Positions 39,507 to 47,546 of a stretch of 64,000 nt of DNA are shown here, one piece after another (the stretch's first letter is position 1; each line of letters starts with the position of its first letter). The position numbers and the translations under genes were made by a program. The stretch lies in the NCBI RefSeq assembly GCF_018732085.1, contig NZ_CP076103.1, positions 2,914,001 to 2,978,000 on the forward strand, in the 5' to 3' direction. This DNA comes from Lysobacter capsici (GTDB lineage: Bacteria; Pseudomonadota; Gammaproteobacteria; Xanthomonadales; Xanthomonadaceae). Under the pieces are notes generated by a model that was given only the letters and a program-made list of their open reading frames with translations, was not told the DNA's origin and did no database searches.

Positions 39507-40430
39507 TCAGGTGGACAGCAACAGCCAGGACGCGTCCGCCGCGTTCTGGCCTTCGGTCTTGGCCGTGGTCGGCCGGCGGTAATCCAGTCGCCGCGGCGGC
39601 GCGGGCGAGGACAGCGAATCGATCACGCTGCACGGCGCGGCCAGTTGGCCGAGCACGTGTGCCAGATCGGGGATCGAAGGAATCGGTTCGAGCGGCGGCG
39701 AGTTCGTCGACCAGTACGCGCTCAGTTCGAGGGTCCAGCGAAAATCGCTGCGCGCCTGCGGCGGCGAAGCCAGCACCGCGCGCGGCGGTTCGGGGTAGGG
39801 GAACATCACCGCGACGCGGCCCTCGCGATCGGCCATGCCCAGGCCGCAGCGCACGCCGTCGATGTCGACCGCGAGCAGGCACCAGGCCGGAATGCGCCCG
39901 CTGCCGGCTTCGCGCAGCTGCGCATAGACCACCGCCAGCGGTTGCGGCGGCGGACGCGAGGGCGAGGAGAACAGCGGGATGCGTTCGATCAGCAGCAACG
40001 GCGGCGAGCCGGCATCGCCCGGCCAGACGATCGGCTGCGGCGGCGACATCCACGGCGCGAGCCAGGACAAAACGCCGCGCGCGGGCAGGTCGGCATCGAA
40101 CGCGATCGGCAGGTAGCGGCCCTGCGGATCGCTGACTTCGACGCGGTAACGGCCGCCCAGCGGCGGCGAGGCTGCGGCGGCGTCGTTCCATGCTTGCATC
40201 GGGTCCGAGGACGCGTCGAATTCGAACGAGGCCAGGCCATCCACGCGATGGGCGACATATACGCCGCTGGGGTTGGGCAGCGCCGGCTTGCGCGCATTCG
40301 GGCGGGTGACGGGATACACCTCGACTTTCAGCCCGTCGATCAACGAGGTCGCCGCGGCCACGTCCCAGAAGCGCAGACCGAGCGCGGCGTTGCGCTGCAC
40401 GACTTCGCCTTCGCGCAGGACCGCGCTCAC
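39507..40430 (-). CDS. eCIS-associated protein of unknown function (307 aa)
   Basis: The frame begins at a GTG (40430) whose bases overlap the previous stop (GTGA). There is no ATG nearby in frame, and the much longer open frame upstream is a shadow. N-terminal text LRFWDVAAATSLIDGLKVEVYP and PNPSGVYVAHRVDGLASFEF resembles proteins found between the Pvc16-type cap gene and the sheath gene in other eCIS loci. Beta-rich with several Pro-Pro turns; no signal or membrane segment. Its place in the operon suggests a role at the distal (cap) end. Confidence 0.6.
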   Translation of the reverse strand: MSAVLREGEVVQRNAALGLRFWDVAAATSLIDGLKVEVYPVTRPNARKPALPNPSGVYVAHRVDGLASFEFDASSDPMQAWNDAAAASPPLGGRYRVEVSDPQGRYLPIAFDADLPARGVLSWLAPWMSPPQPIVWPGDAGSPPLLLIERIPLFSSPSRPPPQPLAVVYAQLREAGSGRIPAWCLLAVDIDGVRCGLGMADREGRVAVMFPYPEPPRAVLASPPQARSDFRWTLELSAYWSTNSPPLEPIPSIPDLAHVLGQLAAPCSVIDSLSSPAPPRRLDYRRPTTAKTEGQNAADASWLLLST

Positions 40431-41011
40431 GTCGCGGTCTCCATCTGGAAGCGCCGGGTCTGCACCGCGGGGCCGTCTTCGATGGTCACGTCCGAATCGA
40501 TCAAGACCATGCGCAGGGCATAGGTCGCCGACGGCGGCAGCCGGCGCAGGCGATCCCACAAGGTCAGGTAGTCGGCCAGCGACAACGGATCGCAGATCAG
40601 TTCGACGGCTTCGTGCGGCGCGAAGGTGTCGGTCTCGGGCATGTAGTGGTTGAGATGGCCGGCGCTGAGCACACCGGTGTCTTCCATCAGCCGCATCGCC
40701 CAGCCGAGCATGCGCAACTGGCGTTCGGTGTCCTGCGCCCACGGCGTGATCATGTAGTACAGGTCGATCGGCAGCGACGGGCGGAAGCGTTTGCCGTCGG
40801 GCGAGCGGCGCAGGGTGAGATTGCGCACCGCGCCGTTGATCGCGGTGCGGAACAGGTAGACCGAGAAGCCGTCCTGCATCGGGTTTTCGAAGTCGCGGGT
40901 CTGGTACAGGCTCACGTCCAGGCCGGCGCCGAATTCCTCGCGCGGATAGCGATCGCGCAGCAGGCCGGCGAGGGCGGTGCTGGTGGCGGCGATGGCGCGA
41001 TAGTTGGCCAC
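40427..41011 (-). CDS. Pvc16/DUF4255-family tail terminator (cap) protein
   Basis: A 194-residue DUF4255 protein. It has MANYRAIAATSTALAGLLRDR, VSLYQTRDFENPMQDGFSVYLFRT, LPIDLYYMITPWAQDTERQLRMLGWAMRLMED and LNHYMPETDTFAPHEAVELICD, the family blocks in order. This protein caps the sheath and tube end in eCIS particles. It follows directly after the stop of the first operon gene, and its own stop overlaps the next start. Confidence 0.92.
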   Translation of the reverse strand: MANYRAIAATSTALAGLLRDRYPREEFGAGLDVSLYQTRDFENPMQDGFSVYLFRTAINGAVRNLTLRRSPDGKRFRPSLPIDLYYMITPWAQDTERQLRMLGWAMRLMEDTGVLSAGHLNHYMPETDTFAPHEAVELICDPLSLADYLTLWDRLRRLPPSATYALRMVLIDSDVTIEDGPAVQTRRFQMETAT

Positions 41012-41293
41012 TCAGTCCTCGCGCGCCTGGGGCGGCTGCGACAGCGCGGCCAATTGGGCGTCGTCGCCGAGCCGTCGATAGCGACGGCGACCGTCGACGG
41101 CGACGATCTCCTCGATCGCGCCGCATCGCTTCATCCACTCCAGTGCGTCGTGCAACTCGTTCATGGCGACCTCGTGTTCGGTTCGCAACCACCAGCGGCG
41201 GATGCCCTCGGCGGTATCGCATGCGAGCGGATTGGCGCGTAGATACCCGGCCAAGCTGCTGACACATGCTGATGCCGCGTTGTTGTCATCCAT
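41012..41293 (-). CDS. Small eCIS winged-helix-like protein, first gene of the operon
   Basis: A 93-residue protein with a helical C-terminal part of winged-helix appearance (IRRWWLRTEHEVAMNELHDALEWMKRCGAIEEIVAVDGRRRYRRL). The start at 41293 is preferred to the ATG at 41323 for two reasons: it has an AGAGG site, and the upstream ATG lies inside the -12 element of a near-consensus sigma-54 promoter, so would not be transcribed. It may be a transcription or assembly regulator; helical winged-helix proteins of this size are often first in eCIS operons. Confidence 0.65.
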   Translation of the reverse strand: MDDNNAASACVSSLAGYLRANPLACDTAEGIRRWWLRTEHEVAMNELHDALEWMKRCGAIEEIVAVDGRRRYRRLGDDAQLAALSQPPQARED

Positions 41294-41322
41294 CGCGAAC
41301 TTGCCTCTGTGCGAGTAGTTCA

Positions 41323-41340
41323 TTGCAAGAGCGATGCCAA
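41323..41340 (-). promoter_or_regulatory. Sigma-54 (-24/-12) promoter of the eCIS operon
   Basis: On the minus strand the sequence reads TTGGCATCGCTCTTGCAA. It matches the sigma-54 consensus YTGGCACG-N4-TTGCW at nearly all positions, and the GG and GC elements are exactly 10 nt apart. The predicted start of transcription is near 41313, giving a 20-nt leader before ATG 41293. No other promoter-like break is seen in the following 35.7 kb. Confidence 0.75.
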
Positions 41341-41412
41341 CGTTCGGGCGGTGGGTAAATGCTTGAAATCGTTCGCGTGGATGTTTTGCGTGACACCCTG
41401 GGTGGGATGTTT

Positions 41413-41524
41413 TCGTCCTGGCTGAAATCGGCAATCGATCAGGCGTGATGGGCGTGGCGACTGATGTGCAAGCGTTTGGAGGCAGGATTTCTTTGTCCTG
41501 GCATCGGGGCGGTTTTGTCCTGGG
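41413..41524. promoter_or_regulatory. Three direct repeats of TYGTCCTGGS, possible activator sites
   Basis: tcgtcctggc at 41413-41422, ttgtcctggc at 41493-41502 and ttgtcctggg at 41515-41524. They lie about 100, 180 and 202 bp upstream of the predicted sigma-54 transcription start, the range where enhancer-binding proteins bind. The third copy forms a GTCC-N6-GGAC dyad. Binding by the neighbouring regulator is inference. Confidence 0.4.
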
Positions 41525-41612
41525 TCGGACCTGCGTTGGCCCTTCGCGATGCGCGCCGATGAAGGTGCGATGCCGCCGGGCGGCGGAACTTCGGGCGACG
41601 ATGCGCCGGCAT

Positions 41613-41998
41613 CCCTTCTCCCGTGTGCGGGAGAAGGCGCTGGCAGGGCGGATGAGGGCGCTCGCGCGAGAGGTTGCGTCGTGGTTTCGGTGGCGCGCGC
41701 CCTCACCCCAACCCCTCTCCCGCAAGCGGGAGAGGGGCTTCCAATTTTCACGGAGATGACGCAGCCGCTTTCCTTCTCCCGCATGCGGGAGAAGGTGCCC
41801 GCAGGGCGGATGAGGGTGTCTGGGCGATGGGTGGCGCTGTGATTGCGGTAGCGCGCGCCGCTCACCCAAACATCTCTCGCGCACGCGGGAGAGGGGCTTT
41901 GATCAAGGATGCGCGCATGTCTACGCATCCATGACGATGCAACCGCCCTTCCTTCTCCCGCATGCGGGAGAAGGTGCCCGCAAGGCGGATGAGGGAGA
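41613..41998. repeat. Five alternating stem-loop repeats upstream of the eCIS operon
   Basis: Copies at 41613-41659, 41771-41816 and 41951-41998 read ccttctcccgcatgcgggag then aaggtgcccgcagggcggatgaggg. Copies at 41700-41740 and 41860-41900 read ctcaccccaacccctctccc then gcaagcgggagaggggctt. Each has a ctctcccgc/gcgggagag hairpin. The two forms alternate at about 80-110 bp spacing. This element is common between genes of Xanthomonadaceae. It fills most of the 743-bp gene-free stretch between the regulator and the operon. Confidence 0.85.
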
Positions 41999-42036
41999 AT
42001 CAAACTTGCTTGAGTAACTGACCCCAAGCTGGGCTT

Positions 42037-43497
42037 TTACCCCGGCTCATGCTCGAACGACCGAAACCGGCTCGGCTCAATCCGGTGCTTGCGCATCAAT
42101 TCGAAGAACGCGCGGCGGTCCTTCTTCGCCGCCATCGCGGCGTGGGTGACGTTGCCGCCATGCACGGCGAGCAGACGTTCGACATAGCCACGTTCGAAGT
42201 CGTCGACCACGCGCTGCTTGGCGCTGCGGAACGAAGCGCGTTCGGCATCGGCGATCGACGCCAATTCGTTGGCGTCCGGCTCGCCGCCCTGCGCGCCGTC
42301 GATCTGGATGTCCTCGCGGACCAACATCGACCCGCGCGCCAGCAACACCGCGCGTTCGATCACGTGGCGCAGTTCGCGCACATTGCCCGGCCAATCGTGA
42401 GCGAGTAGCAGGTCCATCGCGCCGGGCGTGAACGCGGGGCCGCAGCGGCCGTAGGGACGGCCGAACTCGCGCGAGAAATGCGCGGAGAAATGCCGCGCCA
42501 GCAGGGCGATGTCCTCGCGTCGCTGGCGCAGCGGCGGCAAGGTCAGGTTGAGCACGTTGAGCCGGTAATACAGGTCCTGGCGGAAGCCGCCGTTCTGCGC
42601 GAGCACGCACAGGTTGCAGTTGCTGGCCGCGATCACCCGCAGGTCGGCGCGATGCACGGTGTTGGAGCCGACCGGGCGGTACTCGCGCTCCTGCAGGAAA
42701 CGCAGCAGCTTGGCCTGCGCCGACAGCGGCAGGCAGTCGACGTCGTCGAGGAACAAGGTGCCGCCCTCGGCCTCGCGGACCAGTCCGGTGCAGGCGCTGT
42801 GGGCGTGGGTGTAGGCGCCTTTGACATGGCCGAACAATTCGTTCTCGACCAGGTCGACCGGGATCGCGCCGCAGTTGACCGCCACCCACGGCCGGTCGGC
42901 GCGTTTCGACAAGTAATGGATGGCCTGCGCGCAGACTTCCTTGCCGGTGCCGGTCTCGCCGACGATCAACACGCTGGCGTCGCAGCCGGCCAGCACCGGC
43001 AGGCGCGCGGCGATGGCCGCGCAGGCGGGGCTGGCGTGGACGAAGCCGCGGATCGCGGGCGTGGGCTCGGGTGCGGAGGGTTCGCCGGATTCGATCGGCG
43101 CCGACGAAATGGCAACGGCATCGAGCGCCGATATCTTGTCGGCGCCGGCGCGCTGCAATCGCGCGCCCCATTCGGCGCAGGTCGCCGGCAGCGATACGAA
43201 ATCGCTGACGCCGGCACGGATCACCGCGTCGAGTCCGAATTCGTCGGCATCGCGCATGCTCACCACGATCGCCATGCGCGGGCGTTCGCGGCGGATCGTG
43301 GCGATGCATTCGAGCACCGCGTCCAGCGCGTCGGCGCCCGACACCAGCACGATGCCGTCGGCGCTGCGTATCGCGGTCTGCAGATAGCCATCGGGCAGCA
43401 GCCGCAGATGCGGGCAATCGGCGAGCGCGGCCAGCACCGCGCGTCGTTCGGCCGATGCGTTCGCCAGCGGCACCACCGCCCAACACGGCACTTCCAT
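42037..43497 (-). CDS. Sigma-54-type enhancer-binding regulator with GAYTHA loop
   Basis: A 486-residue protein. The N-terminal 125 residues look like a receiver fold (LRLLPDGYLQTAIRSADGIVLVSG, AIVVSMRDADEFGLDAVIRAGVSDFVSLPA), but the typical acidic pocket and phosphoacceptor are not evident. The AAA+ domain has Walker A GETGTGKE near 180, ENELFGHVKGAYTHA with the loop at residues 227-232, Walker B GGTLFLDDVD and RQDLYYRLNVL. The C-terminus carries a Fis-like HTH. The canonical loop contacting sigma-54 is GAFTGA; here the fifth position is His. It lies just upstream of the eCIS operon on the same strand and is the obvious candidate activator of its sigma-54 promoter. Confidence 0.85.
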   Translation of the reverse strand: MEVPCWAVVPLANASAERRAVLAALADCPHLRLLPDGYLQTAIRSADGIVLVSGADALDAVLECIATIRRERPRMAIVVSMRDADEFGLDAVIRAGVSDFVSLPATCAEWGARLQRAGADKISALDAVAISSAPIESGEPSAPEPTPAIRGFVHASPACAAIAARLPVLAGCDASVLIVGETGTGKEVCAQAIHYLSKRADRPWVAVNCGAIPVDLVENELFGHVKGAYTHAHSACTGLVREAEGGTLFLDDVDCLPLSAQAKLLRFLQEREYRPVGSNTVHRADLRVIAASNCNLCVLAQNGGFRQDLYYRLNVLNLTLPPLRQRREDIALLARHFSAHFSREFGRPYGRCGPAFTPGAMDLLLAHDWPGNVRELRHVIERAVLLARGSMLVREDIQIDGAQGGEPDANELASIADAERASFRSAKQRVVDDFERGYVERLLAVHGGNVTHAAMAAKKDRRAFFELMRKHRIEPSRFRSFEHEPG

Positions 43498-43622
43498 TGC
43501 CAGCCTCCCTGTGCGTGTCAGTCCGCCCCGCGCGGCGTCGCCGAACCATCGCCGCGCAGCCGTGACGGCCGGCCGGCGATGGGCCGGTTCGATGCTTTTC
43601 GGGGTGTTGCAGCACGATCAAC

Positions 43623-43650
43623 GCGGTGACCGTGGCCGGGCGGTCACCGC
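43623..43650. promoter_or_regulatory. Perfect 10-bp inverted repeat upstream of the regulator
   Basis: GCGGTGACCG at 43623-43632 and CGGTCACCGC at 43641-43650, separated by 8 bp. It lies 126-153 nt upstream of the regulator start at 43497 and 98 nt past the stop of nothing convergent, inside a 250-bp gene-free stretch. It could be an operator or a terminator stem for the upstream 247-aa gene (ends 43748). Confidence 0.4.
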
Positions 43651-43747
43651 CGGGTGTTCGGATTTGCAACATCGGCGGGTCGATGGCGCACCATCGGTGC
43701 CGAAGCGGGCACACGGTGAGTAATCGTGAGACTCAGAGCGGCCCTGG

Positions 43748-44491
43748 CTAGCGCTGACGTTCGCCGAACGGAGCGCGGTACCAGCCGATCAGGCCGGCGA
43801 GCAGCAACAGCGCGCCGAACCAGCGCAGGCCACGCGGCCATCCGGGCGCCGCCTGCAACAACTGCACTTCGCGCACATACAGCGTCTCGCAGGCGCCGTT
43901 GCCCTGGTCCTCGCGGTTGGTCGAGGTGCCGCGCTGGAAATCGAAGCCCGAATGGTGGGTGTAACTGGCGAGTTGCCCGCGCAGGCGCACCTGATCGCCG
44001 ACCCGCAGCTTGCGGATCTGCCGGGCGACGTCCTCGTTGTCGGTCAGGATGTGGTTGTTGGAGATCGCGCGCACATGCGGCGCACCGACCTTGGTCGTGT
44101 CGGTATAACTGATGTAGCAGACCCACTGGCCGTTGGAAAAACTCATCAACTCATAAGCGCCGTCGGCGGCGTTGGCGCCCCAGACCATGCACAGGTCGGC
44201 GACGTTCAGATAATCGCGGCTCTGCTCGTGCTCGCGATCCCACCAGGTTTCCGAATCGTGCCAGCTGACGATCAGCCCGGAAATGTCGTACTCGGCGACC
44301 GGGGTGATCTCGTAGTCGACGCCGCCCGCACGGGCCGGGAAGGCGGGCAGGGCGGTCGGAGTCTGCAGCGGGTCCTGCAACACCGACGGCGACAAGGCGG
44401 CGGGCGCCGGCCGTTCGCCGTCGTAGTAGAAGCCGGCGGCCAGCAGTGCGGCGCCGGCGAGCAGCAGGAGGCGGGCGACGATGCTCAGCAT
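43748..44491 (-). CDS. Membrane protein of unknown function, two end helices
   Basis: A 247-residue protein with an N-terminal membrane helix (LSIVARLLLLAGAALLAAGF) and a C-terminal one (FGALLLLAGLIGWY). Between them is a predicted periplasmic domain with VADLCMVWGANAADG, SNNHILTDNEDVARQIRKLRVGDQVRLRGQL and REDQGNGACETLYV. I have seen the general WGxxxx / IPAxxxV / GDxVRxxGxL / DTGxGACE pattern in uncharacterised proteobacterial membrane proteins, but no function is known to me. ATG 44491 is chosen because it opens the membrane helix. The 178-aa secreted-protein gene lies 144 nt upstream on the same strand. Confidence 0.7.
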   Translation of the reverse strand: MLSIVARLLLLAGAALLAAGFYYDGERPAPAALSPSVLQDPLQTPTALPAFPARAGGVDYEITPVAEYDISGLIVSWHDSETWWDREHEQSRDYLNVADLCMVWGANAADGAYELMSFSNGQWVCYISYTDTTKVGAPHVRAISNNHILTDNEDVARQIRKLRVGDQVRLRGQLASYTHHSGFDFQRGTSTNREDQGNGACETLYVREVQLLQAAPGWPRGLRWFGALLLLAGLIGWYRAPFGERQR

Positions 44492-44635
44492 GCGGTCCGC
44501 ATCGCAGGCGACCGAACGAGGCCACGGCGGGCGCGGTAATGGATGGCGTTGACGATGGATTCCCCGAAGATGCGGCCGTTGCGACATCGGTGCGATGGCA
44601 GCCAGCGGCCATCCAGCACGCGCGGGCCGATCCGG

Positions 44636-45172
44636 CTAGCGACCCGCGTCTTTGGACAAGTGTAGCGTTTGCGCCAGTTTCAGCGTGTACCCGGCGACCT
44701 TGTCCTCGACCTCGGCGATCAGCGTGTACTCGCCCGGGGCGTCGTTGCCGTCGAACGCCATCGTCGGGTTGCTTTGACCCAGTTGAATCCGCCCCTCGGG
44801 CAGCGGCGCCTGCGTCCACACCGGGCCGTCGCCGGCGGCCTCCCGTTGACCACCGGGCCGCAGCAGAAAATAGCGTGCCACCACGTTGCAGTGACCGGCC
44901 TGGTCGGCCCGGCAACCATGGAACAACACCATCGCCGACACCGACTGACCGACGCGCACCTTGTCGGTCGTACGCAACGACGGCGGCTCCGGCTGCGTGT
45001 CCCACTCGCGCTGGAACTTCTTCTCGTCCGGCGTGATCACCAGGCTGGCACCGAAGTCGCCGACACTGCGGCGGCTCTCGCCGTCCGCGATTGGCTGGCC
45101 GTCGGGACCCTTCCAGGCGGCCAGGGCGACGGTGGGCAGCAACAGGCACAGCAGCAGCGTCACGCGTTTCAT
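44636..45172 (-). CDS. Secreted protein of unknown function
   Basis: A 178-residue protein with a clear signal peptide (MKRVTLLLCLLLPTVALAAW). The mature part has SVGDFGASLVITPDEKKFQREW, then MVLFHGCRADQAGHCNVVARYFLLRPGG and APGEYTLIAEVEDKVAGYTLKLAQTL, which suggests an immunoglobulin-like beta sandwich with a disulphide. Possibly a periplasmic carrier or pilus-like chaperone; unrecognised. The start at 45172 is set by the signal peptide. Confidence 0.75.
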   Translation of the reverse strand: MKRVTLLLCLLLPTVALAAWKGPDGQPIADGESRRSVGDFGASLVITPDEKKFQREWDTQPEPPSLRTTDKVRVGQSVSAMVLFHGCRADQAGHCNVVARYFLLRPGGQREAAGDGPVWTQAPLPEGRIQLGQSNPTMAFDGNDAPGEYTLIAEVEDKVAGYTLKLAQTLHLSKDAGR

Positions 45173-45544
45173 GGGGTGTCCCTTCCAGGTACAGGCCGAG
45201 CTTAGCCAAGTTCTGGGGCTGACGGTGGTTGTCAGGCGGCAGGGCATCAGAAGGTGTCGTGGGGTTCGCGGTCCATTGGCTGCCTGACCCTGATACTTCC
45301 AGCGTATTCATCGATCAGTTCAGGCGCTGAACGTCCGCAGCTGTACTGGAACACCACCTGCGTGGCCAAGCCGTAGGGCAGCGTTGGTCGAACGGATCGA
45401 CAGCTTGGTCGACCCGCTCGATTCGACAGGTTCGACACCAGGTCCGTCATGCGGTGCCGTCACGGCTCGCCATCGCGGGGCTTTGAGTTGCCTCGCTCTG
45501 GATATGCAGCCGCATATTCGCGCATAGATGCGGATCAGGCAGCT
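45173..45544. other. Gene-free stretch before the T4SS effector region
   Basis: 372 bp. One minus-strand frame (45247-45450, 67 codons) contains a protein-like piece (GLATQVVFQYSCGRSAPELI) but has no ribosome site and no known relative; it could be the remnant of a small gene. Nothing else is seen. Confidence 0.4.
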
Positions 45545-46888
45545 TCAAGCCGACAGCGGTCTGGGCGACGGTGTGGCGGGTACCGGTTCGGGACCGGGCT
45601 GCTGCGGCAATTCCTGCCCTTGGCGCAGCAATTCGCTGGATTTTTCGACAGGTTGTTGAACCGCCACGCCCTTTTCCACGTAAGCCCGTTTGTTGGCGGG
45701 ATCGTCCAGCGCGCCCTCGACTGCGAACAGTCCCGTGCCGGTGGTGTTTTGCGCCACGCTGTCGATCTGCTTCAAGCCGCTGGCCTTCGCTTCGAAGGTC
45801 AACGCCGCTGCGGCGCGCTCGCGCTCGGCCTGATCCTTGAAGCCAGCCGCAGCGCCGAGCTTTTCAATACCGTTGAGCGCTTGCTTGTACATCGCATGAT
45901 CGGGATGACCGGGGTCGGACAGAAGGGGGTCTTGAGCGGTACTGGGCGGCGCCGCTCCGTCTTGATGGGGCTTGGACGGCTCGGCCGTTTTCAGTGCCTC
46001 AAGCGTGCGCGGGCCAGCGATGCCATCCACTTTCAGATCATGGTCGCGTTGGAAGGCTTTGATGGCCTCTTCGGTTTTCTGGCCGAGTTTGCCGTCTGCT
46101 TCCAACGGCTGGCCTTGGGCGTCGGTATAGCCCAAATGACTAAGGCGTTCTTGCAGTTGCCGTATTTCGACACTGCTCGCGCCGTTATCCGTGCCGTGCG
46201 GCGCTCTCGCAGGCTGCTGTCCGGTATTGTCTGGAGCATTCTGGCCCGGCTGCCCTTGCTGCTGGGTGCGGTCTTGCTCCGCCAATCGAACCAGATCGGT
46301 CTTTTCGTTCTGTGCTCGATTTTCCAATGCATCCCATAGCCTTGGTGATTTGCTGAAAAGCTGCTCGTTGTGATTGATCTTGTAATCCTGGACAGCCTCG
46401 ACGATGTCTTTGTCGGATAGCTTGGTCAGGTCATAGTTCTCGCCGAATTTTTCCTGCAGTCCCTTTTCGAAAATGCGCGGTGTCAGCGCCCTGAACTGGA
46501 CGGAAGTGCTCCATAGCGCATCGTGTACCGCGGGACCGCGATCGCTCAGGTCGATGCCGCGATCTTTCAGGCGATCTACTTGCGGATCGTAGTGCGAGCG
46601 CTTTATGAAGTCATGTTGATCCTGCGCGAACTGTGGTTCCGTTCTGGCCAACTCACGCCATTTTTCGTTGAACTCGGGGCTGTTGGGGGCCATTCCCGCG
46701 AACTGGTCGCGGTACTCGGACTGGTTCAGGTATTCGCGCAGCGTTCCGGCTCGGCTGGACAGTTGGTAAGAGCCGTAGGAAACACCGCCGTTGTCGCCCC
46801 TGCCGGTTGAAATCGTACCGGCTCCACGGCCCCCGGTTTCGTAACGTCGTGAGGTTTCACCCAGGGTCCATTGGTTGTTGTCGGCCAT
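45545..46888 (-). CDS. Probable T4SS antibacterial effector: peptidoglycan hydrolase with XVIPCD-like tail
   Basis: A 447-residue protein. Residues 1 to about 190 match lysozyme-like effector and phage hydrolase domains that begin RYETGGRGAGTISTGRGDNG followed by GVSYGSYQLSS. Residues about 235-300 are a PG_binding_1 domain (IRQLQERLSHLGY, ADGKLGQKTEEAIKAFQRDH, DGIAGPRTLEAL). Residues about 320-425 carry the XVIPCD pattern (LLSDPGHPDHAMYKQALNGI, AAALTFEAKASGLKQIDSVA, GLFAVEGALDDPANKRAYV) and end in a Gln/Pro-rich tail. XVIPCD domains are recruited by VirD4 of the Xanthomonadales killing T4SS. An inhibitor-like lipoprotein gene lies 72 nt upstream. Confidence 0.85.
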   Translation of the reverse strand: MADNNQWTLGETSRRYETGGRGAGTISTGRGDNGGVSYGSYQLSSRAGTLREYLNQSEYRDQFAGMAPNSPEFNEKWRELARTEPQFAQDQHDFIKRSHYDPQVDRLKDRGIDLSDRGPAVHDALWSTSVQFRALTPRIFEKGLQEKFGENYDLTKLSDKDIVEAVQDYKINHNEQLFSKSPRLWDALENRAQNEKTDLVRLAEQDRTQQQGQPGQNAPDNTGQQPARAPHGTDNGASSVEIRQLQERLSHLGYTDAQGQPLEADGKLGQKTEEAIKAFQRDHDLKVDGIAGPRTLEALKTAEPSKPHQDGAAPPSTAQDPLLSDPGHPDHAMYKQALNGIEKLGAAAGFKDQAERERAAAALTFEAKASGLKQIDSVAQNTTGTGLFAVEGALDDPANKRAYVEKGVAVQQPVEKSSELLRQGQELPQQPGPEPVPATPSPRPLSA

Positions 46889-46960
46889 ATCCTTGTTCCT
46901 TCAATTCACTGGCTAGATCATTTGATTGGCTTGCAAAAGCACTGACACGATTGTTGCGGT

Positions 46961-47470
46961 CTATCGTTGTTCCAGCTCCGAGGCGCGCTTGGCGGTCATC
47001 TCCAGCAGGCAGTCATTGGCTTCCAATCGTTGGCCTTGACCCGCGCCGCTATCGATCTCGCATTCCGCGTCGCGCTTGGACACCCATTTACGTTGTTCGA
47101 CGCGGAGCGCTTCCTGATCTTCCTTGGGCAGCTTGGCAAGAAGCGATTGATAGACCTTGTTAAGGCGGTCGTCTTGGAAGTCGTACTCTTCGGCGATGCA
47201 GTCCTGAATTTCGGGTGTGACGCCGCCGGTTGCATCGAGACACTTGTCGTAGGAAGGACGAAGCACGTTTTGATCTCCTTTGTTTTGCGGAGCGGTAATG
47301 GACTCAGCGATCGGTTTTTCCTGTCCGCGCGAATCGTTAGCGCCCCTTGATTTTTGCTGCACGGATTCGGCATTGGTTGTGGTGGATACGGCCTTGTCGG
47401 CGCGGCTGGGTGCCGAGCAGCCCGTGACAAGGATCAAGCAGAGGGTGGTTTTTACGCTCAACAGTCGCAT
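46961..47470 (-). CDS. LprI-like lipoprotein, probable immunity protein for the hydrolase effector
   Basis: A 169-residue lipoprotein with lipobox VTGC at the end of a short signal sequence. A low-complexity linker leads to a C-terminal DUF1311/LprI-like domain (YDKCLDATGGVTPEIQDCIAEEYDFQDDRLNKVYQSL and EQRKWVSKRDAECE). LprI-type domains inhibit lysozymes, and Xanthomonadales T4SS effectors are typically paired with periplasmic lipoprotein immunity proteins. Gene order immunity-effector on the same strand fits. The start codon context is weak. Confidence 0.8.
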   Translation of the reverse strand: MRLLSVKTTLCLILVTGCSAPSRADKAVSTTTNAESVQQKSRGANDSRGQEKPIAESITAPQNKGDQNVLRPSYDKCLDATGGVTPEIQDCIAEEYDFQDDRLNKVYQSLLAKLPKEDQEALRVEQRKWVSKRDAECEIDSGAGQGQRLEANDCLLEMTAKRASELEQR

Positions 47471-47546
47471 GAGGGTTTCTTCATCAGTGGTAGACCTTTT
47501 TATTTCATCGAGTACGCGGTGATGGCGTTATGTTGCTTCAGGCTTC

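Noticed and set aside
41320..42027. Minus-strand open frame of 235 codons upstream of the eCIS operon
   Set aside because: It translates the hairpin repeats and runs through the sigma-54 promoter.
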